Of a DNA stretch of 64,000 nucleotides, positions 1 to 12,099 are shown piece after piece. Within the stretch, counting starts at the first letter, position 1. The number at the start of each line of letters is the position of its first letter. The notes under the pieces were generated by a model. The model was given only the letters and a program-made list of their open reading frames with translations, searched no databases and had not been told where the DNA came from. The DNA lies in assembly GCF_014633365.1 (NCBI RefSeq), contig NC_068339.1:28591316-28655315 (forward strand), written 5' to 3'. The stretch comes from Diospyros lotus. Lineage: Eukaryota > Streptophyta > Magnoliopsida > Ericales > Ebenaceae. A program made the position numbers and the translations under genes.

Positions 1-717
1 AAGATTTCAAGAATTACACTTTGGCCCGAACTTTTGGATAATTGCACTTCGACCCTTTTTAACATGGTCCCCAGGCTAATTTTTAATTGCATTTTAGTCC
101 CTGAAAAATGGACTAATTGCGCTAATGCCCCTAATTTTTCGGTAAATTACACTTTTACCCCCAACCTCAAAAATTACGATTTTGCCCCCGGCTCAAAAAC
201 TGAACTTCTCTTTAAAGACCTTTATAACCCTTTGAAATATCCCAAAACACTCTCTTTAAAATTTCGAAAAAATATCGTTTCGATCTCCCTCCGTCAATTT
301 CGAAAAAACTGCACTTAGGCCCGAATCTTCGTTTTTGCTACAAACCCTTTTGTTTCTTCCAAAAACTACTGAAGGGTTACTCTATATGCCAAATATGAAC
401 TTCCTTGGGGTTCCATTGACTTCCCGAATGCCCCGTACGATAATTCGGTATTTCAGCCTAAATCACAATTGCCTTTTTTTTAGCTGTACCGGGAACCGTT
501 CCCGATCCAACTTCTTTTGATGCCTAAAATCATAACTCGTATTACTTGTCGATACTATACCATTTTCCTTGGCTATCTAGGGTCCAGGGTATTCCCTCTG
601 ACTAATTTGATCGTCCAAAGTTGCGTTAGTGTACCCTATAGTCTTATTTTCCACAAAGTCCATTTATGCCCTTCATCAAATATTATTTATGACCTCAAAT
701 CATTCTCGGGTATTACA
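1..717 (-). mobile_element. Partial LTR (3' LTR in minus orientation) of a Ty3/gypsy-like element
   Basis: This AT-rich stretch matches the second half of the LTR at 801-3178: both share the same order of C/T-rich blocks and phrases such as 'gatctccctc' and 'attgacttc'. It ends at 717 in 'gggtattaca', which on the minus strand is the LTR start TGTAATACCC. The rest lies outside the window. LTRs of this TGTARCACCC type are common in Tekay/Del-like chromoviruses; the lineage is inferred. The short plus-strand open frames here are not convincing genes. Confidence 0.65.
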
Positions 718-800
718 CCCTAAGTTCTTATCAACCTTGGGTTTATAGATTCCTTATGATCTCTCCTATGTCTCCAAATAAAATTTGCTCTAATACCAAC
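718..800 (-). mobile_element. Vestigial internal region with primer-binding site (787-798)
   Basis: Only 83 bp separate the two LTRs. Positions 787-798 read on the minus strand as TGGTATTAGAGC, one base from the plant initiator tRNA-Met primer site TGGTATCAGAGC, and stand 2 bp from the LTR at 801. This fixes the element on the minus strand with its 5' LTR at 801-3178. Gag and pol are completely absent, so the element was internally deleted or is a TRIM-like derivative. Confidence 0.7.
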
Positions 801-3178
801 TGTAGCACCCCACCTCTTCAGGATGTTAGATCATATACTTGGATATATATATATATATATATATATACACGAATCATACTAAAATCCTCAACATACCCAT
901 ATATAAGAATAACATTCCCAAAATAAAACTAAGGAACGGTAAACTTAATCATAAACGGAAGCAAAATCAGAACCTAATGACCTCATAAATTAGTACATAA
1001 TAGATTCATAGAATCATATCACTTCATCCAACATAATTTTACAATAATAGTTTAAAAACAAAATATACAACTAACTAAAATATTGGTCCTAGCCTTGGCA
1101 TAGGACACACAAAAACTTCCATCATGCTTATGCCTCGATCACTCCCTTGCCTTTCTGGCTACTCATCTCGCTTGGAACGTGAAATATTCCAGGGACAAAT
1201 GTCCAACATTAGAAGATGAATCTTCTAAGAGAGGGTTAAAAATAACATGAATGAATGATGCATGGACATATACAACAAATACCCTAGTGTAACTTCCCTG
1301 ACAAACCAGTCCGGCACAAAACCCTGGGCAATTATCCCGACATGCACACAAGGCAACGGGATACCCCTATACGTTGTTTCGGTAATACCCTTAGGGAATT
1401 ATGGCTACACTATCAGGGTGACATCCCATCACATCCACAAGTATCAGGATGTTAATAATATCATATTATGTGAAGAATCACGTCTATCGATACACCAGTA
1501 TATGTATACATATGACAAAATGCTCACAAATTACATAACACTTAGCAATCCTCGGGAAAACATGCATAATATAGAAAAAAAAAACTCATTACGTAAGCTT
1601 GAAAAACGTGTACTGCCTTAGTTTTTGTGCAAAGCCTAAAAAGTCACAAAATCACTCAATCTCTACCCTCAAAGCACCCTATCTATCATATTTATTCAAA
1701 TAAATATCAACACCTATTTTTTCATAATTTCTTCACACCTAGTTTTCGTGCTAAGCCTAAAAAGTCACAAAATCACTCAATCTCAAGCCTCAAAGCACCC
1801 TATCTATCATATTTATTCAAATAAACATCAATACCTATTTTTTCATAATTTCTTCACATTTTTCTTTATTTTCTTCCTATTTTTCTCTTAGAAAAATCCA
1901 AAATAAATACATACTCAAACATTTTTCCAAATATTTTTGCACCATAATACCTAAAATAATTTTCTCAAAATTCTCAAAAAAATTGAAAAATACCTATTGG
2001 TCACGCGCCCTGCGCGTGGACTGAGAGTGAAAACTGGCACATGTGCTTCACTCACCGGTCGTCTTCTCCAGCTCTGGTACACCAGCGATGCTGGATTTTG
2101 CTCCTAGTTTGATCTACCCTATTAGTCGATCACAATGATGCCTAACTTGGCTTGAAAGGAACACTGGAAATGGTCCAACTAGCTGATCAAAGTCTCGGCC
2201 AAAACTTCCGCTTAGGTTTCCGACGAAGCTTCAAATCTCACTGAAACCTATACGAAAGCCCTTCAAACCTTTCAGAAATACTCTATGAGCTTTAAAGAAC
2301 AAAAGCCCCTTATCTCTTGCTCTCAATTCACCCTCCAATCTTGTCAAATCCTTGGTCTTTAACGCTTCTACTTGCCCTAGATCGACCCATAACCCTTCGA
2401 CGAAGCCTTAAAATTGACTTGCAAGGCCTCGATTTTGCAACCAAGACACAGCTGAAAAATCCATTCAATTAATCAGTCGTCGATGTGGCTTATCCTTGGT
2501 CGTGGATAGCTCTCAATGAAGCTAGCCCTATCCCTGACTCTTCTAGAGCCTCTCTCAAAGCTCCCACCAGCCAAAATCAACAATAGGAGAGGTGTGACTG
2601 GCGGCTGGCAGTGTTCATATTGCTAGTCTTCCAAAAATTTCACTTTTGCCCTCTCAAGCTTTGAAATTAATTTTTAGCCCTTTTTCAAGAAGCCTTTGAA
2701 CTTTCCATAAATTCCATTGAGACCCTCAATTTCTAAACTCTTCATTTACACCCCGAAGATTTAGAAATTACGTCATTTCGATCTCCCTCGGGTAATTTTA
2801 AGAAATTACACTTTGCCCCGAATGAATGATTTGACTATAAATCCTTTCATTTCAACCTGAAACCACTTAAGGGTTGTTTCTCCTGCAAAATTTGACTTCT
2901 TGAAGGGTCCATTGACTTCTCGGAAGTCCCTTACGGTAATTCAATTTTTTCAGCTCAAACCATAACAGTACTGAAACTCATCCCTGATCCGATTCCTTTC
3001 GATACTAAAAATCATGCCTCAAGACACTAGTTAGGGACATAGGAATCTAAGCTCCCAGGCATTCCCTACGGCTGATTCGGTCACTTTTTCAGGCTATTCT
3101 AATACTGATCTTCGTAAAATTTTGCATTTCTTTCCAAATACTTATTTCAAAGGCAACCCAAAACTTCTATGTGTTACA
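801..3178 (-). mobile_element. Long 5' LTR (minus orientation) of the same Ty3/gypsy-like element
   Basis: This 2.38-kb LTR runs from TGTAGCACCC at 801 to GTGTTACA at 3178, giving TG...CA ends on both strands. Its right half aligns by eye with 1-717. It abuts the gag fragment starting at 3179 and so appears to have inserted into an older gypsy gag gene. The target duplication cannot be checked because the other end is outside the window. It holds an AT microsatellite (843-867) and a two-copy tandem repeat (1619-1856), and no credible coding sequence. Confidence 0.65.
1619..1856. repeat. Two-copy tandem repeat, about 121-bp period
   Basis: Two near-identical units start near 1621 and 1742. 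Both carry 'aaagtcacaaaatcactcaa' followed by the same run ending 'tttttcataatttcttcaca'. The unit lies within the LTR and is probably a replication-slippage duplication. Confidence 0.85.
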
Positions 3179-3380
3179 CGGGTGGACTGAGGTCACTAAG
3201 TGCCGAGATTTCCCGCTCTCACTAGTAAACCAGGGTCATCAGTGGTTCACTGAATTGTCCGCTGGTCACATTGCATCATTTAAGCAGTTGAAGAAAGAAT
3301 TTCTAAAGGCCTTTGTTGCCCACATCCCTAAAAGAAAGAATACCATATATCTGATAAGCCTCCTAAAAAGAAACACCAAC
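3179..3380 (+). pseudogene. Ty3/gypsy gag fragment, part 1
   Basis: The plus strand encodes a typical plant gypsy gag segment: a WTE..KCR.FPLSL start, then QWFTELSAGHIASFKQL and LKAFVAHIPKRKN. Gag forms the virus-like particle in which reverse transcription occurs. The N-terminus was cut off by the LTR ending at 3178, and the gene is interrupted at 3381 by the solo LTR. The homologous gag sequence resumes at 5462. The motif set is that of Tat-lineage elements (inferred). Confidence 0.8.
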
Positions 3381-5461
3381 TATTGGTGTATCAATGCAAG
3401 GGTTTAATCGATTTTCAAAAATATTTTTCGAAAACACAAATAAAAAAGCAGAAACAAACATCAAAATCACCTTACAAGACTCGTTTCCAATGACCCTATG
3501 TAATACAAGACTAAACCATTCCATAAGGGGTTTAGTATATATACATCACAGGAATTTGAAAGCCGATGCAAAGGCTGAAATCCTCATTGAACAACAACAT
3601 CTTGCTCTTGAGCAGCTCCTGAACGAACCTTTGGTTAGACCAAACCAACCCTTAAAAGCACGGGGGACCTAGACAGTCCACGCTCTAGTGAATGGATGAA
3701 TCCCTAAACTCACTATATGTGCTAGCCAAAGAGTAAAGGAGATTGGGCTAAAAATGGGTTCAAATGGATGGAAATTCCAACCCAATAACAGTCTCACGGT
3801 TATGGTGGAGTTACTATAATAACAATATAAACAAGGGAGAAATAGAGAAATGGGCTAGGGCTCTGGAGATAAATAAGAAAACTTGCAACGCTAAGAGAAA
3901 ATGTTGCAACCATTGCAAGGTAAAAGCTCTCTCGTTTTTTTCTTCCAAGCATATATATGGAACCTCCAAAACCCTAAACGACCTAAGAAGGGGAAAAACG
4001 ATAAGGGACCAAGAAGAGGCAAGAGAGAGAGAGGAAGACACCCCAAGGACGCACGACATCCTTCCTTAGTCCTCCCATCGTTCACCTTTGCCACAATAGA
4101 AATGGTTGACTATTCCAAAGAAACTGTCGACCGTTTAGCTCGATTAGTCGAAAGAATTAGTTAACAATTTATAAGAGTTGTTGACCATTTTTACTCCCAT
4201 CCAACCAAGTTTTCATAAATTGCATCTAAACTAGCCATTAACACTTAATAACCCTTTCACCATCCCATGATGAAACCAAGGCCCTCGTTAACTCTTAATA
4301 GAATGCCTGTCAACTCTTGACATTTGCTCCTTATTAATTTGATTATTAAACCCAATTCGTTAACTCTTTATGGTGACATCATTAACTCTTAATGATGATT
4401 TTAGATTTAATTGCTTAGTCAACCATCACACTTGGATATGCATGTGACTTTTAGCTTCACTACTAAGTAGCAATCAGGACACATCAAACTCTTTGACGTC
4501 GACTAAACATTTTGCTCTACAACAAGGATCTCTCTATCTCCCCAATGTACCCCAAAAAACCTTGAGTGACAATTAGCATTATGTCAAAGCGATCCTACTA
4601 GTAATAAAGTCTTACTTTAAAATATAACATATTTAGGCTTTCAATTCCCATGTACTATATTCTTTCCATCGATTAACATCTCGATCGAGTGAAAGTCATG
4701 GAATGATCAAACTTTCTAACTCAATAACTATACCAAAATTAATGTGATGTGATCGAGATAACACATCGAAACTCTTTCTGACATTGAAACACTATCCAAT
4801 CAAGTGCACCCTGACCAGGGGTTTCTTCAATCAAAACCATCATTAATTGCATAGGATGTTCACCTCACATTAGAGGTTAACAGATCCCATTAGCGATCAC
4901 CTGCCTCCATACACTACTGCACAAAAACCACATAATACATCTCTCACCCAGTAACCGAATGGTTCTTAGTAATGGGAAATCCCTAACATCGACATACAAG
5001 ACAATTGTGTTGCTTTTGGTTTAAAGACAAGTAACACAATTGAAGCCTATGATAGATCATAGATCCTCTCAGCTATGTGATTTATCACGTGCGTTACATT
5101 CAATAGATGTTCCACTAGTATCTACTCACATGTATACTATATCCATCTCATGGATTATAGCATACGACTCACCATTCTTTATCATTAGCATTTTATTCTA
5201 ATCAAATATAGTATCTCATGTGTTAATCTGTAATCAACTAATCATAGTCCCCTTCTAAGAAGTCTAAGAACTGAGTATTAACCTTTAATAGGAAATCCAA
5301 GGACTCATTCATATATAATGATTGTAGAGTTATGAATGAAGATATGACCTTAAAATATGAAAACATATTTTATTATATTTGTAAGAATTACCTTATTAGT
5401 CCATTATTACAATTGCTAGATACCATCTAAATTTAACATTAGGGCACTAACACTAACATGT
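3381..5461 (-). mobile_element. Probable solo LTR inserted in gypsy gag
   Basis: The gag reading frame breaks off near 3380 and continues at 5467, so about 2.08 kb is an insertion. On the minus strand the insert begins TGTTAGTGTTAGTGCCC, a common plant copia-type LTR start, and ends CACCAATA (expected CA, one mutation). CCAAC occurs at 3376-3380 and 5462-5466, a plausible 5-bp target duplication, although 3 extra bases (5459-5461) lie between the LTR start and the right copy. There is no internal region, so it looks like a solo LTR left by LTR-LTR recombination. It contains no supported gene. Confidence 0.6.
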
Positions 5462-5950
5462 CCAACAGAGGCCAAATGAGCCACTGAAGCAATATATGGA
5501 TCATTTCAGGAGCGCTACCTAAGAAGTGGAAGATTTACTAGTTAGCCTAGCAGCATCTACCCTGCTTCATGGGACCACTTTCGCTCTTTTACAAGAATCC
5601 TTGACCAACCAAACTCAATGAAAGAAATGTTTGCTTGGGAAGATCAGTTCGTGGTGCAGATGGGAATTTTAGGCTCATATGAAGCCAAGAAAGGAAAAGA
5701 CAAAATGACACAGGGCCTAGTAAAGTGGAGAAAATGCCAAGACAGGAAAAACCCCCAAAAATGCAATTTCAGAAATTTACTCCTCTTAATGAGCCAAGGG
5801 CCGCCATTCTCTCTTAGATAGCACACACTAGTTTGATCAATCTTGCTTCTACGCTCAAGCCAACCCTTAGGGAAAAACACAAATGCTTTTTGCAAGTTCC
5901 ACGAGTGCACGGGGCACATCACTGATTAGTGTCGAGATTTACTTAATTAG
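5462..5950 (+). pseudogene. Ty3/gypsy gag fragment, part 2, with degenerate zinc knuckle
   Basis: Gag homology resumes with QRPNEPLKQYMDHF at about 5467, then EVEDLLVSLAAS and the stretch around MKEMFAWEDQFVVQMGILGS (5618 on). Near 5890-5940 the sequence reads CKFHECTGHITD, a stop, then CRDL, matching a gag CX2-3C..GH..C knuckle broken by a stop codon. Several frameshifts and stops make it non-functional. Together with 3179-3380 it forms the gag of one old Tat-like element. Confidence 0.75.
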
Positions 5951-7195
5951 ATTAAGTAGTTGATCAGGAAAATGAAGCTAGATAGGTTCCTGCTCGATAA
6001 GCCCAAGCCACAATCCAATAAGAGGCAAAAACCTAGAAGAGAGAATTAGAAACGACCCCTTCTTCGTAGGTAAGATAATCAGGGAATGGGAGATAATCTG
6101 CAACCAAGAATGAGGGAGGAAGAGAGAGGCCAAAGGAGAAATGAGACAGCCTCGGCTCTTGAAGAAAATGAAAATGAACCCACAATGGAAAGAATCCATG
6201 TTATTTCAAGGGGGCAATAACTTGGAAAGGGATTCCTCGACAGAACGAAAAGCCCACACCCATCAAGCATTGCACGTGGACTCAGTAGCATGAATAGAAG
6301 AAGATGAAGATCCAATCATATTCACTCAAGAAGATCAAAGAGACGTCATGATGCCCCCACGATGACCCCTTGGTGATTTCAACCATGATTTCCAAACACT
6401 TGATAGAGCAAATTTTGGTAAATAGTGGAAGCTCAATTGACCTCCTTTATTGGAACTATTTCGAGTAGATGCACATCGCACATAATTAGCTGAAAGTCAT
6501 GTCATCCCCACTATACAGTTTCACTGGAGAGGCAATCCCGATGCTAGGGTCAATATAGTTGCCCATCATGTTGGGAGATCACCCCCAAATCATCGCTCGG
6601 CAAGTCAACTTCATGGTGGTTCAAACATATTCACTGGGACAATCATTTGTTAACAATATGAGGACAATTATCTCTCTAAGTTATTTGTTGATGAAATTTC
6701 CTACGCCCCACAGAGTTGGACAGGTCAGGGGAGATTAGAAAAAGCAAGGCTTTGCTATGTCAATTCCACGAAAAACAACAAAGGGAAAGAAAGGTTACCA
6801 CTAAGCAAAAACACTAATGATTAACGGAAAGGCTCTCAACAATGCCAAGCCTCAACCCGTTGAGACTCTTGAGCAAATTGCCCTAAAAGATGACAATAAA
6901 TAGCACTTGGTATATGTAGCAAGCTAGCTAGCAGGATAGAAGAAGGATGAGATCCTTAAGTGCCTCAAGTCCCACGTTGATATATTCGCGTGGACACCTG
7001 CTGACATGCCTGGGGTTGACACTAAGATCATTTCCCACCACCTAAACATCCACCTAAAGGCATGACCGGTAAAGCAAAAGAAGAGGCACATCACTCAGAA
7101 GCATCTTAAATGTCTAGAAGAACAAGTGGAAAAGCTCCTCAAGGCAGGTTTTATCTAGGAGGTGCAGTACCCCGGATGGCTGGCTAATATGGTGA
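5951..7195 (+). pseudogene. Ty3/gypsy protease and N-terminal reverse transcriptase remnant
   Basis: Downstream of gag, about 6340-6720 encodes an aspartic-protease-like region: DPLVISTMISKHLI, then VNSGSSIDLLYWNYF. The expected catalytic Asp of D-S/T-G is Asn here. About 6840-7195 encodes the start of reverse transcriptase: VETLEQIALKDD, HVDIFAWTPADMPG, ISHHLNI, then EKLLKAGFI, a stop, and EVQYPGWLAN. Many stops interrupt it. RT ends abruptly at 7195, where a CACTA-like terminus begins. The remaining RT, RNase H and integrase were not found elsewhere in the window. Confidence 0.8.
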
Positions 7196-8480
7196 CATTA
7201 CAAGAAAATAGCAAATTAAAGACGAATTTTTGAGATGGATTTTTTTCGTTTTAAATTTAAGACAGCTTTTAAGACCAAAAAAAAAAAAAAAATCTGTCTC
7301 AATCTTGAGACAAAAAATTATCCATCTGAAATTTGAGGCGGAAAAATTTCAGTCTTAGATTAGAGACGAATTTTGAGAAGGAAAATTATCCGTTTAAAAT
7401 TTGATACGGATTTTGAGATGGAAATTTTTTTGTCTCAATTTAGAGACAAAAATTATCCATCACAAATTAGAGATGGATTATGAGGTGAAAAATAATCCAT
7501 CTCAAAATTTAGACCGATTTTGAGATGGATTTTGTGACAAAAACATTTTTGTTTCAAATTTGAGAAGAATATTATCCGGCTCAAATTTGAAACAAAATTC
7601 TTAGATAGAAAATTTCGGTCTCAAATTTAAGACAAAAAATTATACATCTTAAATTTGAGACGGATCTTATATCTGCCTCAAACTTTAGATAAATTAAAAA
7701 AATTCATTTATAAAAATTAAAATTTTTATTTATAAATATAGAAATTAAATATAGGCCAAAATTCAATATATTTATTAAAATTAAATTCTAAATATATTTA
7801 TTTAGATTCTAAATATAAAAACAAATATATTTCATGTGAATAAAATATAAAATTAAATATATATAAATGCAAACTAAATATGAAAAACAATTTAAATTAA
7901 ATTATATATTAATTAAATGTATTATAATTAACTATTGGTAATATTTATTAAATGTATACAAAATGAAAAAAAAAAAAAAGAAGGGTGAGAGAGAACGGGG
8001 TATTTTTGTATTTATTTTTTAAATGCATCAAATTTTAAAATTTTGATATATCAGATGATTAACACTACAAAATATTAGATGTTTTACTTAATAATCAATT
8101 TTCTTTTAAAAGTTCTTTGAGGAAAATTTGCTTTTGGAAGTTATTCTAAATAATAAGTAACTTTTAAAATTTAAGAATAAATTTTTCTTTTCTTTTTTCC
8201 TCCTTTTATTTTTTCTCCTTTACTTTTTTAGAGCTAAAACATGAAAAATGGATTATGTTTTCCATATTTTGGACTTAGAGATTATTTTTGTTAAAAAAAA
8301 AGCAAAACAACATTTATTGTTTTGGATTTCCTTCACAAAAAAATTTTCTATTTTTGAAATTATATTTTTGAAAATGACAAAGTAACACTTTTTTATTGTT
8401 TTAGAAAATTAAAAACTAAATATAGTCTAAAAATAACAAAGAGAACATAACCTAAGGTTACTGAATAATGAATCAATTTT
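7196..8480. mobile_element. CACTA-like terminus with subterminal repeat array and AT-rich DNA
   Basis: CATTACAAGAAAATAGC at 7196 resembles a CACTA terminal repeat (CACTACAAGAAAA) and interrupts the gypsy RT. Positions 7220-7690 are an array of short inverted motifs, variants of 'gagacggattttgagatgg' and 'aaattatccgtctcaaattt', the usual subterminal pattern of CACTA elements. Positions 7690-8480 are AT-rich with no gene. No matching right terminus was identified, so it is unclear whether this belongs to the large CACTA complex or is a separate fragment. Confidence 0.5.
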
Positions 8481-8795
8481 CTTGAAGAGTCAATAATAAT
8501 TCATTCCGATAGCATTGACCCATCTTTCCCAGTAATTCTTTCTTTGTCAAAATTGAGAAGTTATTGCATTAAGTTTCCCATGCTTCTAGAATATGGAGTT
8601 GATTCATTATACTTTAAAACATGAACAAAGATCTTAACTTTCTAAGGATCTCTTAAACAAGTCACTGATTTACAGGTGCAATCACTGGAGCTATAACGAC
8701 TCCTCTTGTCTTGATGTAATAAAGACTAGAATATTGATGGTTCAGGTAAATTTAATGCATTTTCAGGTTTTTCTTTTTTCTTTTTATCTTCGTAA
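8481..8795 (+). pseudogene. Duplicated fragment of a mitochondrial S-adenosylmethionine carrier gene (intron-exon-intron)
   Basis: This 315-bp block is nearly identical to 24611-24922, with only small indels. It contains one 70-bp exon, 8676-8745, flanked by an AG acceptor (8674-8675) and a GT donor (8746). The exon encodes AITGAITTPL followed, after a 5-bp insertion that breaks the frame, by the DVIKTR-like signature of mitochondrial carrier proteins. The same insertion is in both copies, so the duplication came after the gene was already dead. The block stops abruptly at 8795, where CACTA subterminal repeats begin. Confidence 0.75.
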
Positions 8796-9240
8796 GGAAT
8801 AATTTTTATTAGCGACGGAATATTCCGTTACTATATTTTAATATTTTAAAGTTTAAAAAATATTGCGACGGAATTTCCGTCGCTGTTATTTTAAATTTTT
8901 TTTATTAGATTAATTTTAGAGACGGAAGTTTCCATCGCTATTAGTTTTAGAATTTTTTATTAAATTAATTATAGCGAAGAAATTTTCCGTCGCTATTAGT
9001 TTTTAAATTTTTTATTAAATTAATTTTAGCGACAGAATTTTTCGTCACTATTAGTTTAGATTTTTTTTTAAATTAATTATAGCGATGGAATTTTTCGTCG
9101 CTGAATTAAATTAAAAAAATTAAATTTATTTATTGCGACGGAATTATTTCGTCCCATTTCATTAAATTTTTTTAAAAATTTTAGCGACAAAATTTTTTCC
9201 GTTGCTAAAATTAATATATTTTTTAATTTAATTTTAATTT
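8796..9240. repeat. CACTA subterminal inverted-repeat array (3' side)
   Basis: At least eight copies of a palindromic motif, 'agcgacggaat' paired with 'attccgtcgct', are separated by AT-rich spacers. Related motifs recur at 22190-22600, 23985-24280, 26960-28440 and 59210-60060. In CACTA elements such arrays are where the TNPA-type protein binds; that role is inferred here. No clean CACTA terminal repeat marks the left edge. Confidence 0.75.
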
Positions 9241-9463
9241 ATTATTTAATTTGTAAATTTATTTATAATTAATTATTAAACAAATTATATAAAAATTCTA
9301 AAATTTATATTTATAATATAGCTAAAATTAATATATTTTTTAATTTAATTTTAATTTATTATTTAATTTTTAAATTTATTTATAATATAGAAATTAACAT
9401 TCAAACAAGATACTAATACTTGTCTGTTACATATTAATCGTTACATAAAAATAACTGCAAAAA

Positions 9464-11060
9464 CTAATCATCTAGATCATCACCAGCATTAGGTGAGTCA
9501 GGTTGAGGAGTCGATTGTGGTTGAGAAGAAAAAAGAACCATGCCGCGAGTAGATACAGTAAGTTGTTCAATCAAAAATCGCATCTCAAACATCTGTCGTC
9601 GAACGTCGTTCAGCTCATGAGCCTGTGAATTTATCTGCTCCGCCTGTGAATTTAATTTCTCTGTCATTTCTTCTATAACCGGGTTTCCATTAAGACCAAA
9701 TGAGACAGAAGATGAGCTGCCAACGTCAGAAAATTTTGATTGGAATAAAGATCTCGTGCCGTAAATCCTCTTCTTTTTGTTTTTTCCCCTGGTAGCCTGG
9801 ATGAATATCTGATCACAATCTGACTGCTGAGGCTCCTCAGACCCCTCATTTGGTTGAGTTGCTTGCTCTAGCAACTGTCCGTACGTTTCCTATAATAATT
9901 TAACGAAAAAAATAGAATAAATCAATTATGAATATTAAATTTTACGTAAATTATAAAAATAATATTATTTACAATTAGAAAACTTACAGCGACACTCGAA
10001 GAACGTCTGTCGATATACACCATCTGTCATTCCTTAATTTTTTTAGAATGAGTTCGTTCAAACAGTTCAATCAGTGTAGGCTCTCTCCCAAACTCCTGTG
10101 TCTAAAAAAAAAAGTAATATAAAATTAACCATTTTAATAATATTTTTTTTTAAATATTAATAAATTAAATCTCTTACCATTCGTCTTTTATGCTCCGCTG
10201 AAGATATAGAACCCCCAGTATGGTGGGAAGGACCAGCGCCAGGGCCACCTGTCTCACTCAAACGGTTCAGCGATGCTTGTGCAGACCGTTTCTTGAAAGC
10301 TTCATCTTGTTCCCATTTCTGCGTCCAACTATCCTAAACAACATTTGGCACAAAGATCGGTTTTCCATTAGCATGCCACTTACGAATGTTGTCGATATAT
10401 CGCTTAACTGCTTTTTGTGCCCACTCTCTTCTCACTAATGCATCAATTGCAGGATCCTACTGAAAAAAATTTTGTAAAAAAAAATAAGATTAAATAGTTT
10501 AAACATTTCTACATTAATAATTAAAATATATATATATATTATTAATTTCAATTTAATACCACAAATTCATCCCAATACAAGCCCTTTATCTCTGAAGGCA
10601 CTTCTTTCCAAACATGACCTTCCTTATGAAGACGTTTCTTGAAGATCGTCGATTTAATATGGGAGATGTTCATTGTACGACAAAAGATGCTCATGCATAC
10701 AAATAATAATAATTAGTATCAAAACTAACACATGTCATAATGTAAAAAAAATAAATAAATAAATTAAAGTTACCCATCGCCATCTAGCTCTATAATATGC
10801 AGTGATTCAGATGTAAAATGACTAGCAGTTTAGTGAGATGATGGATGTACTAGTGACTCTGTAGGAATGGTCAATGCAGAAGCAACTGTAAGGGCAGCAA
10901 CAGGAGATGCTGATAGGAGGAAGGCCGGTGAAACATCCCCCAAAATATCCAGTGCTGCAGTAGATGAGGTGGAAGCAGCAGTGGACTCAGAAGAGTTAGG
11001 TCTAGAACCACTGCATCCTGCACGATATCGTCCTCTAACACCTGTCATACCTATAATAAA
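9464..11060 (-). pseudogene. CACTA second protein, Ptta/En-Spm type (Transposase_24-like)
   Basis: The minus strand carries spliced and decayed coding segments. The N-terminal low-complexity part (about 11060-10830) has GMTGVRGRYRAGCSGSRP. A central domain at 10680-10560 has IFKKRLHKEGHVWKEVPSEI followed by KGLYWDEFV. Next, 10455-10180 has REWAQKAVKRYIDNIRKWHA, then a stop, then WTQKWEQDEAFKKRSAQASL. A C-terminal exon (9874-9464) has a predicted coiled coil rich in Q, N and E. This is the regulatory DNA-binding partner of the TNP2 transposase. It sits downstream of TNP2 on the same strand, the usual CACTA order. The internal stop makes it a likely pseudogene. Confidence 0.7.
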
Positions 11061-11099
11061 TAAATCAATTAGCAAAATCAATATCATTAATAATTAAAC

Positions 11100-11391
11100 A
11101 TAAGTATTTAAGTCATAAAATTTACCTCTAATCACTATCATATAAGTCTACATCTGTGTCATTAGATTTTAAGTTGTCATCAGAATCTAATTGAAGAACT
11201 TGTTCATCCTCTGATTCAGAATCTGATCGCAAGACTTACTCATCATACAATTCAAACTTATCTTCAGAATCAAATCTCAAAACTTGCTCATCATTCAACT
11301 CTGGGGCTTCGTCAAATTCTGATTCCATAACTGGCTCATCATTTAAATCAGCTTGGTCACCATCATTCACTATCTCAGGGATTTGGACATC
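11100..11391 (-). pseudogene. C-terminal end of CACTA TNP2-type transposase
   Basis: On the minus strand this reads IDDVQIPEIVND, then LNDEPVMESEFDEAPELNDE, with repeated acidic DEQVL.DSED units to about 11140, typical of the acidic tail after the DUF4216 region of TNP2 proteins. One in-frame stop is present. It was separated from the rest of the transposase gene (19399-21676) by the gypsy relic at 11392-19398. About 100 residues expected between the two parts are missing, so some CACTA sequence was lost at this junction. Confidence 0.65.
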
Positions 11392-12083
11392 ATCAATTGC
11401 AATCCTAATTTTTCATATGGCAACAATCAAGGCATTCAAAATACACCAAAACAGGGAAGACCACATGAAGAAAAAAGAGGATTGGAAGAAGCGATTTCCA
11501 AGCTTCACGAATGAAGCGAACGGACTGATGCAGCCATTAAGAATATTGAAAATCAGATTGGGCAGTTAGCAAAAATCCTAACAGAAAGGCAACTGGGCAC
11601 ATGGCCAAGTAATACGGAAGTTAACCCCAAGGAGCAAGTGAATGCGATCACAAGGAGTGGGGTGCAGCTGCCGGAAATCCATGTTAAGAGACTTAGTGTG
11701 GAAAAAGAAAATGGTACAGCTAAGGAGACAACCGATCAAGATGATGAGCCCAAAGTAGTAACTGAAAAAGTGAAGGTTGCTCTGCCATCGATCAAGCCTT
11801 ATGTTCCACCTATTCCGTTTCCTCAAAGGTTGCGCAAGCACAAGTTGGATAAGCAATTTGAGAAATTTTTGGAAGTATTCAAGAAGCTACATATCAATAT
11901 ACCATTTGCTGAAGCTCTGTCTCAAATGCCCAGCTATATGAAATTCATGAAGGAAATCTTATCAAATAAGAGGAAACTAGAGGACCATGAAATCGTCATG
12001 TTAACGGAGGAAAGCAGCGCCATATTGCAAAACAAACTACCACCAAAACTTAAAGATCCAGGGAGTTTTACTATTCCTTGTAC
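11392..12083 (+). pseudogene. Ty3/gypsy gag C-terminal region (5'-truncated relic)
   Basis: The plus strand opens with NPNFSYGNNQGIQNTPKQ, the asparagine-rich linker typical of large plant gypsy gags. It continues through KNIENQIGQLAKILTERQ and VNAITRSG to PYVPPIPFPQRLRKHK and FLEVFKKLHINIPFAEALSQ. It reads into LPPKLKDPGSFTIPCT, where a hAT inserted. A stop near 11514 interrupts it. The start of gag and the 5' LTR are missing: the left edge joins CACTA sequence directly, with no target duplication. Confidence 0.85.
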
Positions 12084-12099
12084 TAGACATGGCCAAAAT

